A model generated the notes under the pieces. The model had not been told where the DNA came from, ran no database searches, and worked only from the letters and a program-made list of their open reading frames with translations. This document shows, piece by piece, positions 22,031-30,703 of a DNA stretch of 64,000 nucleotides (positions within the stretch are counted from its first letter, which is position 1; each line of letters opens with the position of its first letter). The DNA is from Sporosarcina sp. (lineage in GTDB: Bacteria; Bacillota; Bacilli; Bacillales_A; Planococcaceae). Location of the stretch: assembly GCF_029257255.1 (NCBI RefSeq), contig NZ_JARICI010000049.1, forward strand, positions 1-64,000. Reading direction: 5' to 3'. The translations under genes and the position numbers were made by a program.

Positions 22031-23686
22031 ATGAGTTCTTTAAATGGATTGCAATTTGCGAAGATGGTAGAAATGGGTGCACATCATCTTCATCAAAATG
22101 CTGATTACGTAGATTCTTTAAATGTATTCCCTGTACCAGATGGTGACACGGGAACAAATATGAATTTATCTATGTCTTCCGGTGCAAAAGAAACGGAATT
22201 ACATGCACAGGAACATATCGGGCTGACTGCTCAAGCATTCTCCAAAGGTTTACTGATGGGCGCAAGAGGTAACTCAGGCGTGATCCTGTCTCAGCTATTC
22301 CGAGGATTCAGCAAGCAAATTGAGAACGAAGCGGAAGTAACAGTTAAGCAGTTCGCGGAAGCTCTTAAATATGGTGTAGATACTGCTTATAAAGCAGTCA
22401 TGAAGCCAGTCGAAGGGACAATTTTGACTGTCGCGAAAGATGCTTCCAATGCAGCTGTTTCTGCTATAGAGGAATCATCGGATCTGACAGAGCTGTTGGA
22501 AGTGGTTGTCAAAGAAGCTAAAGCTTCATTGAAGAGAACGCCTGACTTGCTGCCAGTTTTGAAAGAAGTAGGAGTTGTCGACAGCGGCGGGCAAGGTCTT
22601 GTATATGTTTATGAAGGGTTTTTAGCTTGCTTAAAAGGCGAAGACCTTCCTGAAAAGACGGTCGTTCATTCGATGGATGATTTAGTGAATACGGAACATC
22701 ACCGCAGTGTGCAGGGATTCATGAATTCTGAAGATATTGAATTCGGCTACTGTACGGAGTTTATGGTGAAATTAGCTGCAGATAAACAGCTGGATCAGCC
22801 GTTTGATGAAGCGGTTTTCCGCCAAGATTTGAGTGAGATAGGTGATTCGCTGCTTGTCATTTCTGATGACGAAGTGGTTAAAGTACATATTCACACAGAA
22901 GAGCCGGGAGATGCCTTATCATATGGTCAGAAATACGGTTCGCTGACGAAAATGAAGATCGAAAATATGCGTGAACAGCACAGTGATATTATGGAACGTG
23001 ACAGCATTCCTAAAGCTGCGAAAAAGCAGCATAAGTATGCTATTGTCACGGTATCTATGGGATCCGGTATTGCCGAACTGTTAAAGAGTATTGGTGCATC
23101 TGCAGTTATTGAAGGTGGTCAGACGATGAATCCTTCAACGGAAGATATTGTCAAAGCTATTCAGGAAATCGGTGCAGAAAAAGTGCTAATCCTGCCGAAC
23201 AATAAAAATATTATTATGGCGGCAAAACAGGCGGCTGAAGTAATGGAAATCGAAGCAGCAGTTGTACCGACTAAATCGGTGCCTGAAGGTTTGGCGGCAA
23301 TTCTTGCATTCAATCCTGAAGCGACTGTTGAAAATAATGCGATAGCTATGAAGGAAGCAGCTTCTTCTGTGAAAACAGGACAAGTCACTTATGCAGTACG
23401 TGATACTTCCATCGACGGCGTGACGATTCAGAAAGATGATTTCATGGGAATTGCTCAAGGGAAAATCACGAGCTCCAATCCTTCATTGGAAGAGGTTACC
23501 AAGAAATTAATCGCTTCGATGATCGATGAAGAGGATGAAATCGTTACAGTCATTTATGGCGAAGACGTTTCTGCCGGAGATGCTGAAGAAATCTCAGCAT
23601 TCATTGAAGAGCAGTTCGATCACGTAGACGTTGAACTATACGCAGGCAAACAGCCTTTGTATCCATACATTCTTTCAGTAGAATAA
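22031..23686 (+). CDS. fakA: Fatty acid kinase catalytic subunit FakA (YloV)
   Basis: Phosphorylates fatty acids bound to FakB proteins to acyl phosphate, feeding PlsX/PlsY phospholipid synthesis. N-terminal DhaL-like ATP-binding domain (about 1-200) with the metal motif PDGDTGTNM (D37 and D39) and MGARGNSGVILSQ; the rest is the DAK1-related YloV C-terminal region. 551 residues. It links functionally to the fapR-plsX-fabDG block downstream. Confidence 0.93.
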   Translation: MSSLNGLQFAKMVEMGAHHLHQNADYVDSLNVFPVPDGDTGTNMNLSMSSGAKETELHAQEHIGLTAQAFSKGLLMGARGNSGVILSQLFRGFSKQIENEAEVTVKQFAEALKYGVDTAYKAVMKPVEGTILTVAKDASNAAVSAIEESSDLTELLEVVVKEAKASLKRTPDLLPVLKEVGVVDSGGQGLVYVYEGFLACLKGEDLPEKTVVHSMDDLVNTEHHRSVQGFMNSEDIEFGYCTEFMVKLAADKQLDQPFDEAVFRQDLSEIGDSLLVISDDEVVKVHIHTEEPGDALSYGQKYGSLTKMKIENMREQHSDIMERDSIPKAAKKQHKYAIVTVSMGSGIAELLKSIGASAVIEGGQTMNPSTEDIVKAIQEIGAEKVLILPNNKNIIMAAKQAAEVMEIEAAVVPTKSVPEGLAAILAFNPEATVENNAIAMKEAASSVKTGQVTYAVRDTSIDGVTIQKDDFMGIAQGKITSSNPSLEEVTKKLIASMIDEEDEIVTVIYGEDVSAGDAEEISAFIEEQFDHVDVELYAGKQPLYPYILSVE

Positions 23687-23691
23687 ATTCC

Positions 23692-23724
23692 ACGTTGTCC
23701 TTTTCACAGGGGCAACGTTTTTAT
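23692..23724 (+). terminator. Terminator after fakA
   Basis: ACGTTGTCC / GGGCAACGT stem around a short loop, followed by TTTTATTTT, five bases after the fakA stop. Confidence 0.8.
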
Positions 23725-23801
23725 TTTCCAGCTTTTTCGTGGTAAACTGGAAAGAAGAACATCCGTTTTCTAACATACTGTGCAAGGAGGTGGATTCACT
23801 G

Positions 23802-25841
23802 GTGGAAAATGTGTTGCAGCAAAAAGTGGATACAGTAAAAGGGATCGGTAAAACGACGGCTGAACAATTTATGAAACTTGGAATCCTGACGGTTGAGGAT
23901 CTGCTTTATTCGTTTCCTTACCGGCATGAAGATTTCAGAATGACAGATCTGTCGGAAACTCCTCATAACGAACGTGTCACAGTAGAAGGGCGAGTCGAGT
24001 CGGAACCAGCTGTATTTTATTCGGGGAAGAGTCGTTCTCGTCTTCAACTGCGTTTGCTCGTTGGCCATCATTTAGTGAAAGCCGTATTTTTTAATCAGCA
24101 TTATTTGAAAGATCGTCTGTCGACTGGAATGAATATTACGGTGACGGGCACATGGGACAGAGGCCGCCAGTCAATTACAGTGAATCGTCTTCATACAGGA
24201 GAGCAGGTTGATTTTGAGCCGGTTTACAGTTTGAAAGGCGTCATGCATCAGAAAACGTACAGACGTTACATGCGAAATGCGCTCGATGCTGCAGCAGACT
24301 CTATCATCGAAACGCTACCAGTTTCTATTTTAGAAGAGTACCGTCTTCCGATATTAAGTGAAGCACTCGAGATGATTCATTTTCCGACGAAGCTGGAGGA
24401 CGTGAAGCAGGCTAGAAGAAGATTCGCGTATGAGGAACTGCTGCTGTTTCAGCTGAAGATTCAAGGTGTCAAGAAGTTGCGCAAAGAACAGGAGAAGGGT
24501 CTCGTTATCCAATACGATTTGGAGTTGTTGAAGAAGTTTATTGGATCGCTACCTTTTGAATTAACGAATGCGCAGAAGCGTGTAGTAAACGAACTATGCG
24601 CGGAATTAAAAGCGCCTCTCCGAATGAATCGTCTGCTGCAGGGAGATGTAGGTTCTGGAAAGACAGCAGTAGCGGCAATTGCTTTATATGCAGCGATTAC
24701 AGCTGGCTTCCAGGGGGCACTGATGGCTCCGACAGAAATTTTAGCGGAGCAGCATGCGGAATTATTTGCTGATTGGTTTGAACCATTTGGAGTGACCGTA
24801 GCATTTTTAGCAGGATCAACAAAATCGAAAGCCCGCAGAGAACTGCTTGAGCGGCTCGAAGCCGGGGATATCGATTTACTTATTGGAACGCATGCACTGA
24901 TTCAGCCGGAAGTGCAGTTTAAGAGGCTAGGTTTTGTCGTGACGGATGAACAACACCGTTTTGGCGTCGAGCAGCGAAGAGTGTTGCGAGATAAAGGACT
25001 GAATCCAGATGTCCTGTTCATGACAGCTACGCCAATTCCGCGTACACTTGCCATCACAGTTTTTGGTGAAATGGATGTGTCAATTCTTGACGAACTGCCT
25101 GCAGGACGGAAGGAGATTGAGACACATTGGCTGAAAGAAGAGTCGCTAGTGCCTGTGCTGCAGAAGATGGAGAAAGAGCTGCGTGCGGGACGCCAGGCGT
25201 ATGTAATCTGCCCTTTGATTGAGGAATCTGATAAGCTGGACGTGCAAAATGCGGTGGAAGTTCATGCAGAACTGAGTAATTATTTTGCCGGACGCTACCG
25301 TGTCGGATTAATGCACGGAAGATTGCCTTCTTCAGAAAAGGAACAGGTCATGCGTTCATTCAGTGAAGCTGAGTTGGATATTCTAGTTTCTACGACAGTA
25401 GTAGAAGTCGGTGTGAATGTACCGAATGCTACGTTTATGCTGATTTATGATGCGACGCGATTCGGTCTGGCGCAGCTTCATCAGCTAAGGGGGCGTGTCG
25501 GACGGGGATCGGAGCAATCATATTGTGTATTGCTTGCGAATCCTTCCTCTGAGGAAGGCAAAATGCGCATGCAGTCGATGACAGAGACTAATGATGGCTT
25601 CGTCCTTGCTGAAAAAGATCTTGAGCTTCGCGGTGCCGGCGATATTTTTGGGAGGAAGCAAAGCGGAATGCCTGAATTTAAAGTAGCTGATTTAGTACAT
25701 GATTTCAAAGTGCTGGCGACTGCACGTCAAGACGCAGAACGATTGCTGAATTCTGACGATTTTTGGCAGGGTGCAGAGTATGCGGCGCTACGACAGCGGC
25801 TAGAAGAGTCAGGAGCTTTGACGGATAAACGAATTGATTAA
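23802..25841 (+). CDS. recG: ATP-dependent DNA helicase RecG
   Basis: Reverses stalled forks and unwinds branched DNA. N-terminal wedge (OB) domain, then Walker A GDVGSGKTAVAA at about 281-292, DEQHRFGVEQR at about 381-391, TATPIPRTLA, STTVVEVGVNVPNA and QLRGRVGRG. The start is uncertain: the frame is open from 23739, but the strong site AAGGAGG (23784-23790) favours GTG 23802 (MENVLQQKVDTVKGIG), which gives 679 residues, close to the usual length. An L-serine dehydratase pair lies before recG in B. subtilis; it is absent here. Confidence 0.94.
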   Translation: MENVLQQKVDTVKGIGKTTAEQFMKLGILTVEDLLYSFPYRHEDFRMTDLSETPHNERVTVEGRVESEPAVFYSGKSRSRLQLRLLVGHHLVKAVFFNQHYLKDRLSTGMNITVTGTWDRGRQSITVNRLHTGEQVDFEPVYSLKGVMHQKTYRRYMRNALDAAADSIIETLPVSILEEYRLPILSEALEMIHFPTKLEDVKQARRRFAYEELLLFQLKIQGVKKLRKEQEKGLVIQYDLELLKKFIGSLPFELTNAQKRVVNELCAELKAPLRMNRLLQGDVGSGKTAVAAIALYAAITAGFQGALMAPTEILAEQHAELFADWFEPFGVTVAFLAGSTKSKARRELLERLEAGDIDLLIGTHALIQPEVQFKRLGFVVTDEQHRFGVEQRRVLRDKGLNPDVLFMTATPIPRTLAITVFGEMDVSILDELPAGRKEIETHWLKEESLVPVLQKMEKELRAGRQAYVICPLIEESDKLDVQNAVEVHAELSNYFAGRYRVGLMHGRLPSSEKEQVMRSFSEAELDILVSTTVVEVGVNVPNATFMLIYDATRFGLAQLHQLRGRVGRGSEQSYCVLLANPSSEEGKMRMQSMTETNDGFVLAEKDLELRGAGDIFGRKQSGMPEFKVADLVHDFKVLATARQDAERLLNSDDFWQGAEYAALRQRLEESGALTDKRID

Positions 25842-25881
25842 ACGCCATCTGCTATATGTCCACAAGAAATTGGATCCCCCC

Positions 25882-25910
25882 TTGCAATCTGTTTTGCCAC
25901 TTACTATACT
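25882..25910 (+). promoter_or_regulatory. Sigma-A promoter of the fapR operon
   Basis: -35 TTGCAA (25882-25887), 17-base spacer, -10 TATACT (25905-25910). The FapR operator follows at once. Confidence 0.75.
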
Positions 25911-25915
25911 AAGTA

Positions 25916-25932
25916 TTAGTACCAAGTGCTAA
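25916..25932 (+). promoter_or_regulatory. FapR operator
   Basis: TTAGTACCAAGTGCTAA, a 17-bp imperfect palindrome that fits the known FapR site pattern (TTAGTACC..TACTAA type). It begins five bases after the -10 box, so bound FapR would cover the transcription start. Malonyl-CoA releases FapR, so this gives autoregulation and control of plsX-fabD-fabG. Confidence 0.85.
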
Positions 25933-25950
25933 ACTGAAGGGGTGTAGCAA

Positions 25951-26523
25951 TTGAAAATTTCGAAGAAGGAGCGACAGAGCTCGCTGCAAAGGCTGCTTGC
26001 AGAAGATCCTTTTTTGACGGATGAAGATCTCGCCCGGCATTTTTCAGTGAGTGTCCAGACCATCCGGTTGGATAGGCTGGAATGCGGTATCCCTGAATTA
26101 AGGGAGCGGCTGAAGTCTGTCGCCTCGCAGCATATGAAGGAAACAGTTAAATCATTGCAGACGGAAGAAATATTTGGTGAAATCATAGATGTAGAGCTGG
26201 ACAATAAAGCGTTATCAATTTTTGACGTGACCAGTGATCATGTTTTCAAACGTAACGGCATTGCCAGAGGGCACCATTTATTTGCCCAGGCAAACTCACT
26301 GGCTGTGGCGGTGCTTGATGATGACTTAGCGTTGACTGTAAGGTCTTCTTTGCATTTTGAGAGACCTGTTAGCGCTGGAGATCGCGTCGTAGCCAGGGCA
26401 ACAGTGCGACGGGAAACGTTAAAAAATAAAAGTACAGTCGTCGATGTGGTCTCTACAGTTGAAAATATAACCGTTTTTTCTGGAGAGTTTCAGATGTATC
26501 GCACGACACGGAAAGGCAGGTAA
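25951..26523 (+). CDS. fapR: Fatty acid and phospholipid biosynthesis transcriptional regulator FapR
   Basis: Repressor of lipid synthesis genes, with malonyl-CoA as inducer. N-terminal helix-turn-helix at about 22-45 (TDEDLARHFSVSVQTIRLDR), linker helix PELRERLKSVA, and a C-terminal hot-dog fold effector domain (about 80-185) with NGIARGHHLFAQANSLAVAV. 190 residues. The start is TTG 25951 with GAAGGGG upstream. The operator lies directly in front. Confidence 0.96.
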   Translation: MKISKKERQSSLQRLLAEDPFLTDEDLARHFSVSVQTIRLDRLECGIPELRERLKSVASQHMKETVKSLQTEEIFGEIIDVELDNKALSIFDVTSDHVFKRNGIARGHHLFAQANSLAVAVLDDDLALTVRSSLHFERPVSAGDRVVARATVRRETLKNKSTVVDVVSTVENITVFSGEFQMYRTTRKGR

Positions 26524-26529
26524 TTGCAG

Positions 26530-27522
26530 ATGATTATCGCAGTTGACGCAATGGGCGGAGATAACGCTCCTGGAGAGATTGTAAAAGGGGCTTTGCAGAG
26601 CCTGCATGCATTTGAAGACATTACTATACATATATTTGGTGATGAACAAAAAATGGCACCATTCCTGGAAACGCATGAGCGGCTGAAAGTATTTCATTGT
26701 TCCGAAGTAATTGAACCGGATGATGAACCAGTACGAGCCATCCGTAAAAAGAAAGACGCTTCCATGGTCCGTATGGCGCAGGCAGTGAAAGATGGCGAGG
26801 CGCAGGCATGTGTATCAGCGGGGAATACAGGCGCACTGATGTCAGCAGGACTGTTCATTGTGGGACGTATAGAAGGCATTCAGCGGCCGGCACTAGCGCC
26901 GACTTTGCCGACGATTGACGGCAGCGGATTCGTGCTTCTTGATGTCGGAGCAAATTCAGACAGCAAACCTGCACAGCTGGCACAGTTTGCCGTGATGGGC
27001 AGTGTTTATGCGGAGAAAGTACGCGGAATTGAAAAGCCGCGTGTCGGATTGCTGAATATCGGTACGGAAGAAGGAAAAGGCAATGAATTGACGAAACATG
27101 CATTTGAAGAACTGCAAAAAGCGCCTGTTCATTTTATTGGAAATGTAGAATCGCGTGATTTGCTTAACGGTGCGGCAGATGTAGTCGTGACGGACGGCTT
27201 TACAGGCAATATGGTGCTGAAGACGATTGAAGGAACGGCGATGAATGTATTCGCCATGATCAAAGATGTTTTCATGTCCTCCTTCAAGACGAAACTGGCT
27301 GCGGGCTTAGTAAAGGACGATCTGAAAGGCCTGAAGCAGAAGATGGATTACTCCGAATATGGAGGAGCTGGTTTATTCGGCTTGAATCATCCGGTGATCA
27401 AAGCGCATGGCTCTTCAAACGCCAATGCTTTTTTCAATGCAGTCCGTCAGACACGTACGATGGTGGAATACCGTGTGTGTGAAACGATACGAGAAACAAT
27501 CGGAGAGGAAGATGAATCTTGA
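26530..27522 (+). CDS. plsX: Phosphate acyltransferase PlsX
   Basis: Converts acyl-ACP to acyl phosphate for PlsY, the same intermediate made by FakAB. Family motifs: [56 protein letters not shown] and [17 protein letters not shown] 26530 is preferred (AAAGGCAGG nine bases upstream) over TTG 26524. 330 residues. The stop overlaps the fabD TTG. Confidence 0.95.
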   Translation: MIIAVDAMGGDNAPGEIVKGALQSLHAFEDITIHIFGDEQKMAPFLETHERLKVFHCSEVIEPDDEPVRAIRKKKDASMVRMAQAVKDGEAQACVSAGNTGALMSAGLFIVGRIEGIQRPALAPTLPTIDGSGFVLLDVGANSDSKPAQLAQFAVMGSVYAEKVRGIEKPRVGLLNIGTEEGKGNELTKHAFEELQKAPVHFIGNVESRDLLNGAADVVVTDGFTGNMVLKTIEGTAMNVFAMIKDVFMSSFKTKLAAGLVKDDLKGLKQKMDYSEYGGAGLFGLNHPVIKAHGSSNANAFFNAVRQTRTMVEYRVCETIRETIGEEDES

Positions 27523-28463
27523 GTAAACTGGCATTTGTATTCCCTGGACAAGGCTCACAAGCTGTAGGGATGGCGAAGGAATTCGTAGAACGGGATGAAG
27601 CATGTAAAAAGTTTTTACAGCAGGCAGATGACGCACTTGGTTTCGAACTGAGCAAACTGATGCTAGAAGGTCCTCAGGATGAACTTACGTTAACTTATCA
27701 CGCACAGCCCGCTTTATTGACAGCAGGAGCGATGATCGCATCTAAGTTAGAAGCGGCAGGCATTACACCGGATTATTCAGCGGGTCACAGTCTCGGTGAA
27801 TATACGGCACTTGTTGAATCCAAAGTACTTTCATTTGAGGACGCAGTCGTTGCTGTGCATAAACGCGGCCTATATATGAATGAAGCAGTACCTGCAGGAA
27901 AAGGTGCGATGGCTGCCATTTTAGGTATGGACCATGATGTGCTGGAATCTATTACATCAAATATTACAGAATCTGGACATCCAGTTCAGCCGGCCAATCT
28001 GAATTGTCCTGGACAGATTGTTATTTCCGGAGCAAAAATGGGTGTAGATAAGGCTTGTGTTGCGTTGAAGGAAGCAGGAGCGAAGCGTGCCATGCTGTTG
28101 GACGTCAGCGGCCCGTTTCATTCTGTGCTGATGGAACCGGCTGCCGCTGAACTGGAAAAGACTCTGTCAGAAATAGATATGAAAAACGCAGAAATTCCAG
28201 TCATTGCGAACGTAACGGCGGATGTCGTGACGGATCAGCAGGAAATTAAGAAATTATTAGTTGAGCAGCTGTATTCTCCGGTCCGCTGGGAAGAATCTGT
28301 AGAAAAGTTATTGGATCTTGGTGTGACACGTTTTATTGAATGTGGTCCCGGCAAAGTGCTCAGCGGTTTGATTCGAAAAATTGACCGGACTGCGACTGTT
28401 TATCCGGTATATGACGAAGAATCACTGCAAAAAGTGCTGGATGAAGCGAAGGAGTGGTCGTAA
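27519..28463 (+). CDS. fabD: Malonyl-CoA:ACP transacylase
   Basis: Loads malonyl groups onto acyl carrier protein. [16 protein letters not shown] at the N-terminus, nucleophile Ser91 in GHSLGE, the [11 protein letters not shown] histidine region and [10 protein letters not shown] near the C-terminus. 314 residues. Start TTG 27519 overlaps plsX; the last base of its TAA is the first base of fabG's ATG. Confidence 0.96.
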   Translation: MSKLAFVFPGQGSQAVGMAKEFVERDEACKKFLQQADDALGFELSKLMLEGPQDELTLTYHAQPALLTAGAMIASKLEAAGITPDYSAGHSLGEYTALVESKVLSFEDAVVAVHKRGLYMNEAVPAGKGAMAAILGMDHDVLESITSNITESGHPVQPANLNCPGQIVISGAKMGVDKACVALKEAGAKRAMLLDVSGPFHSVLMEPAAAELEKTLSEIDMKNAEIPVIANVTADVVTDQQEIKKLLVEQLYSPVRWEESVEKLLDLGVTRFIECGPGKVLSGLIRKIDRTATVYPVYDEESLQKVLDEAKEWS

Positions 28464-29209
28464 TGGGAAAATTTGACGGGAAAACGGCGGTCGTCACGGG
28501 CGCGTCCCGCGGAATCGGCCGCACGATTGCGCTGCGTCTTGCTTCAGAAGGGGCGAAAGTAGTTGTCAACTACAGCGGCAGCCAGGCGAAAGCAGAAGCA
28601 GTGGCAGAAGAAATCCGCGCAGCTGGCGGAGAAGCTTTGGTCTTCCAGGCGAATGTCTCGGATAGTGATCAAGTAAAAGAGATGATGGATGAGACAATCA
28701 AGCAGTTTGGTTCGATCGACTTTCTAATCAATAACGCGGGAATTACCCGTGATAACTTATTGATGCGAATGAAAGAAGACGAGTGGGATGATGTGCTGTC
28801 AATCAATCTGAAAGGCGTCTTCTTGTGCACAAAAGCAGTTGCGCGCCAAATGATGCGCCAGCGTTCAGGACGGATTGTTAATTTAGCTTCCGTTGTAGGC
28901 ATTGCAGGAAATGCTGGACAGGCTAACTATGTGGCTGCAAAAGCAGGTGTCATCGGATTGACGAAAACGACTGCTAAAGAATTAGCAGCACGTAATATTT
29001 TAGTGAATGCGGTGGCGCCAGGATTTATTACAACGGATATGACAGACGAGCTCGGAGACGAGATGAAAGAACAGCTGCTGTCGACTATTCCGTTAGGTCG
29101 GCTTGGCAGTGCGGATGATGTAGCAGGCACTGTGGCATTCCTTTTGTCAGACGAAGCGAAATATATCACAGGCCAAACGATCAATGTTGACGGCGGCATG
29201 GTGATGTAA
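28463..29209 (+). CDS. fabG: 3-oxoacyl-[acyl-carrier-protein] reductase
   Basis: NADPH-dependent reduction of beta-ketoacyl-ACP in fatty acid elongation. Short-chain dehydrogenase with TGASRGIG (12-19), NNAG (90-93) and catalytic Ser143, Tyr156, Lys160. 248 residues from ATG 28463, which is preceded by GAAGGAG; an in-frame GTG at 28454 lies inside that ribosome site. Confidence 0.96.
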   Translation: MGKFDGKTAVVTGASRGIGRTIALRLASEGAKVVVNYSGSQAKAEAVAEEIRAAGGEALVFQANVSDSDQVKEMMDETIKQFGSIDFLINNAGITRDNLLMRMKEDEWDDVLSINLKGVFLCTKAVARQMMRQRSGRIVNLASVVGIAGNAGQANYVAAKAGVIGLTKTTAKELAARNILVNAVAPGFITTDMTDELGDEMKEQLLSTIPLGRLGSADDVAGTVAFLLSDEAKYITGQTINVDGGMVM

Positions 29210-29242
29210 ACGGACGAGTTCTTTGATCACTGTAATCAATGG

Positions 29243-29272
29243 TTGCACATTCAGGAGTGAAACCTCTATAAT
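29243..29272 (+). promoter_or_regulatory. Probable sigma-A promoter of acpP
   Basis: -35 TTGCAC (29243-29248), 18-base spacer, -10 TATAAT (29267-29272), 46 bases before the acpP start. It would allow acyl carrier protein to be made in excess of the FapR-controlled genes. Confidence 0.65.
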
Positions 29273-29318
29273 TCAATAGAAGTGTATAGGTCTTCATTGA
29301 CCTTGAGAGGAGGTGACT

Positions 29319-29561
29319 ATGTTGTCAACAGTACTAGAGCGTGTAACTAAAGTAGTTGTCGACCGTCTTGGTGTCGATGAAAGCGAAGTAAAACTTGAAG
29401 CTTCTTTCCGTGAGGATCTTGGAGCTGATTCACTAGATGTGGTAGAGCTTGTTATGGAATTTGAAGATGAGTTTGAAACTGAGATTTCTGATGACGATGC
29501 AGAGAAAATTGCAACTGTCGGAGATGCAGTAACGTACATTACAGAAAAAGTAGGCGAATGA
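29319..29561 (+). CDS. acpP: Acyl carrier protein
   Basis: 80-residue acidic carrier of growing acyl chains. The phosphopantetheine site is Ser38 in [18 protein letters not shown]. Start ATG 29319 follows GAGAGGAGGTG; a GTG at 29313 lies in the ribosome site. Followed by its own terminator. Confidence 0.96.
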   Translation: MLSTVLERVTKVVVDRLGVDESEVKLEASFREDLGADSLDVVELVMEFEDEFETEISDDDAEKIATVGDAVTYITEKVGE

Positions 29562-29570
29562 CCTTCTGGT

Positions 29571-29618
29571 GAGACTCTTTCTTCCCTTTAATTGAAAAGG
29601 AAGAAAGCGTCTCTTTTC
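29571..29618 (+). terminator. Terminator of acpP
   Basis: GAGACTCTTTCTTCC pairs with GGAAGAAAGCGTCTC (one bulge) around an A/T-rich loop and is followed by TTTTCTC. It begins nine bases after the acpP stop. Confidence 0.85.
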
Positions 29619-29624
29619 TCATGC

Positions 29625-29877
29625 AAAAGCGGAAGACGCCGTTCAGCCTCGACAGGCGTTGGAGGAATTACCAAAAAGGCGACCTTTGCCTTTCTGGTAA
29701 TTTTGAAACGACCCGAGAGGCTGGCGTCTGAAGCTAGATGAGAGCAAAAGCGGAAGACGCCGTTCAGCCTCGACAGGCGTTGGAGGAATTATCAAAAAGG
29801 CGTCCTTTGCCTTTCTGGTAATTTTGAAACGACCCGAGAGGCTGGCGTCTGAAGCTAGATGAGAACAAAAGCGGAAG
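29625..29877. repeat. 121-bp tandem repeat, two full copies plus a partial third
   Basis: Copies start at 29625 and 29746 (period 121) and differ at few positions; about 11 bases of a third copy (AAAGCGGAAG) follow at 29867. Each copy is palindromic: outer arms GCGGAAGACGCC and GGCGTCTGAAGC, next CAGCCTCG and CGAGAGGCTG, inner ATTACCA..AAAGGC and GCCTTT.TGGTAAT. A third-arm change ATTACC to ATTATC distinguishes copy 2. It fills the acpP-rnc gap. Confidence 0.9.
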
Positions 29878-29933
29878 TGGCTGTCAACAAAATGGAACTA
29901 CAACTAGATTACAGATTAGAGGCAGAGTATTTT

Positions 29934-30701
29934 ATGAAAAATAAAAAACATACAAAAGAATCGTCATCCTATCCTACCTTACCTCACCCGGTCAGAGAGA
30001 AGTTTCAAACGCTTCAGCAGCAATTAGGCGTTCAATTCAAGGATGAAAATTTGTTGTTTAACGCATTTACGCACTCTTCTTACGTCAACGAACACCGCCG
30101 TAAGAAATTTTCGGACAATGAACGTCTGGAGTTTTTAGGTGATGCTGTTTTAGAATTGGGTGTGTCCAAATTTCTATTCCGCACAGAACCTTCCAAGAGT
30201 GAAGGGGAATTAACGAAACTTCGTGCTGCAATCGTCTGTGAGCCTTCATTGGTGAAGTTTTCCAATGAACTTCATTTTGGAGATTACATATTACTCGGCA
30301 AAGGTGAAGAGCTGACGGGTGGAAGAATGCGTCCTGCGTTGCTTGCAGATGTATTCGAAGCATATATAGGGGCATTGTATTTAGATCAGGGCATGGAAGT
30401 AGTTGAAGAGTTTTTACAACGAATCGTTTTTCCGAAAATTAGTATCGGAGCTTTTTCGCATGTGACAGATTATAAAAGTCGTCTGCAGGAATTGGTGCAG
30501 CAAAAGAATAACGGACCTCTTCAATATGAAGTGGTTGAAGAAAAAGGTCCTGCACATGCGAAAAAGTTTGTTACCGTAGTGAGTCTGAATGACAAGCAAC
30601 TCGGTAAAGGAATAGGTAAGTCTAAAAAAGAAGCTGAACAGGAAGCTGCCCGCCGAGCGATTGAACAACTGCAGTCGCAGACGAACGAAGGGGAGAACTA
30701 A
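29934..30701 (+). CDS. rnc: Ribonuclease III
   Basis: Cleaves double-stranded RNA in rRNA maturation, scRNA processing and mRNA turnover. Signature [14 protein letters not shown] at about 62-75, the second acidic patch [17 protein letters not shown], and a C-terminal double-stranded RNA-binding domain ([10 protein letters not shown] to [16 protein letters not shown]). The start ATG 29934 ([11 protein letters not shown]) gives 255 residues, as in relatives; the frame is open to 29859, but that part lies in the tandem repeat. The ribosome site is weak (AGAGG), so ATG 29892 is possible. Confidence 0.93.
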   Translation: MKNKKHTKESSSYPTLPHPVREKFQTLQQQLGVQFKDENLLFNAFTHSSYVNEHRRKKFSDNERLEFLGDAVLELGVSKFLFRTEPSKSEGELTKLRAAIVCEPSLVKFSNELHFGDYILLGKGEELTGGRMRPALLADVFEAYIGALYLDQGMEVVEEFLQRIVFPKISIGAFSHVTDYKSRLQELVQQKNNGPLQYEVVEEKGPAHAKKFVTVVSLNDKQLGKGIGKSKKEAEQEAARRAIEQLQSQTNEGEN

Positions 30702-30703
30702 TT

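Noticed and set aside
29859-29933. 25-residue N-terminal extension of RNase III
   Set aside because: Encoded by the tandem repeat and following spacer; absent from the family, although ATG 29892 cannot be fully excluded.
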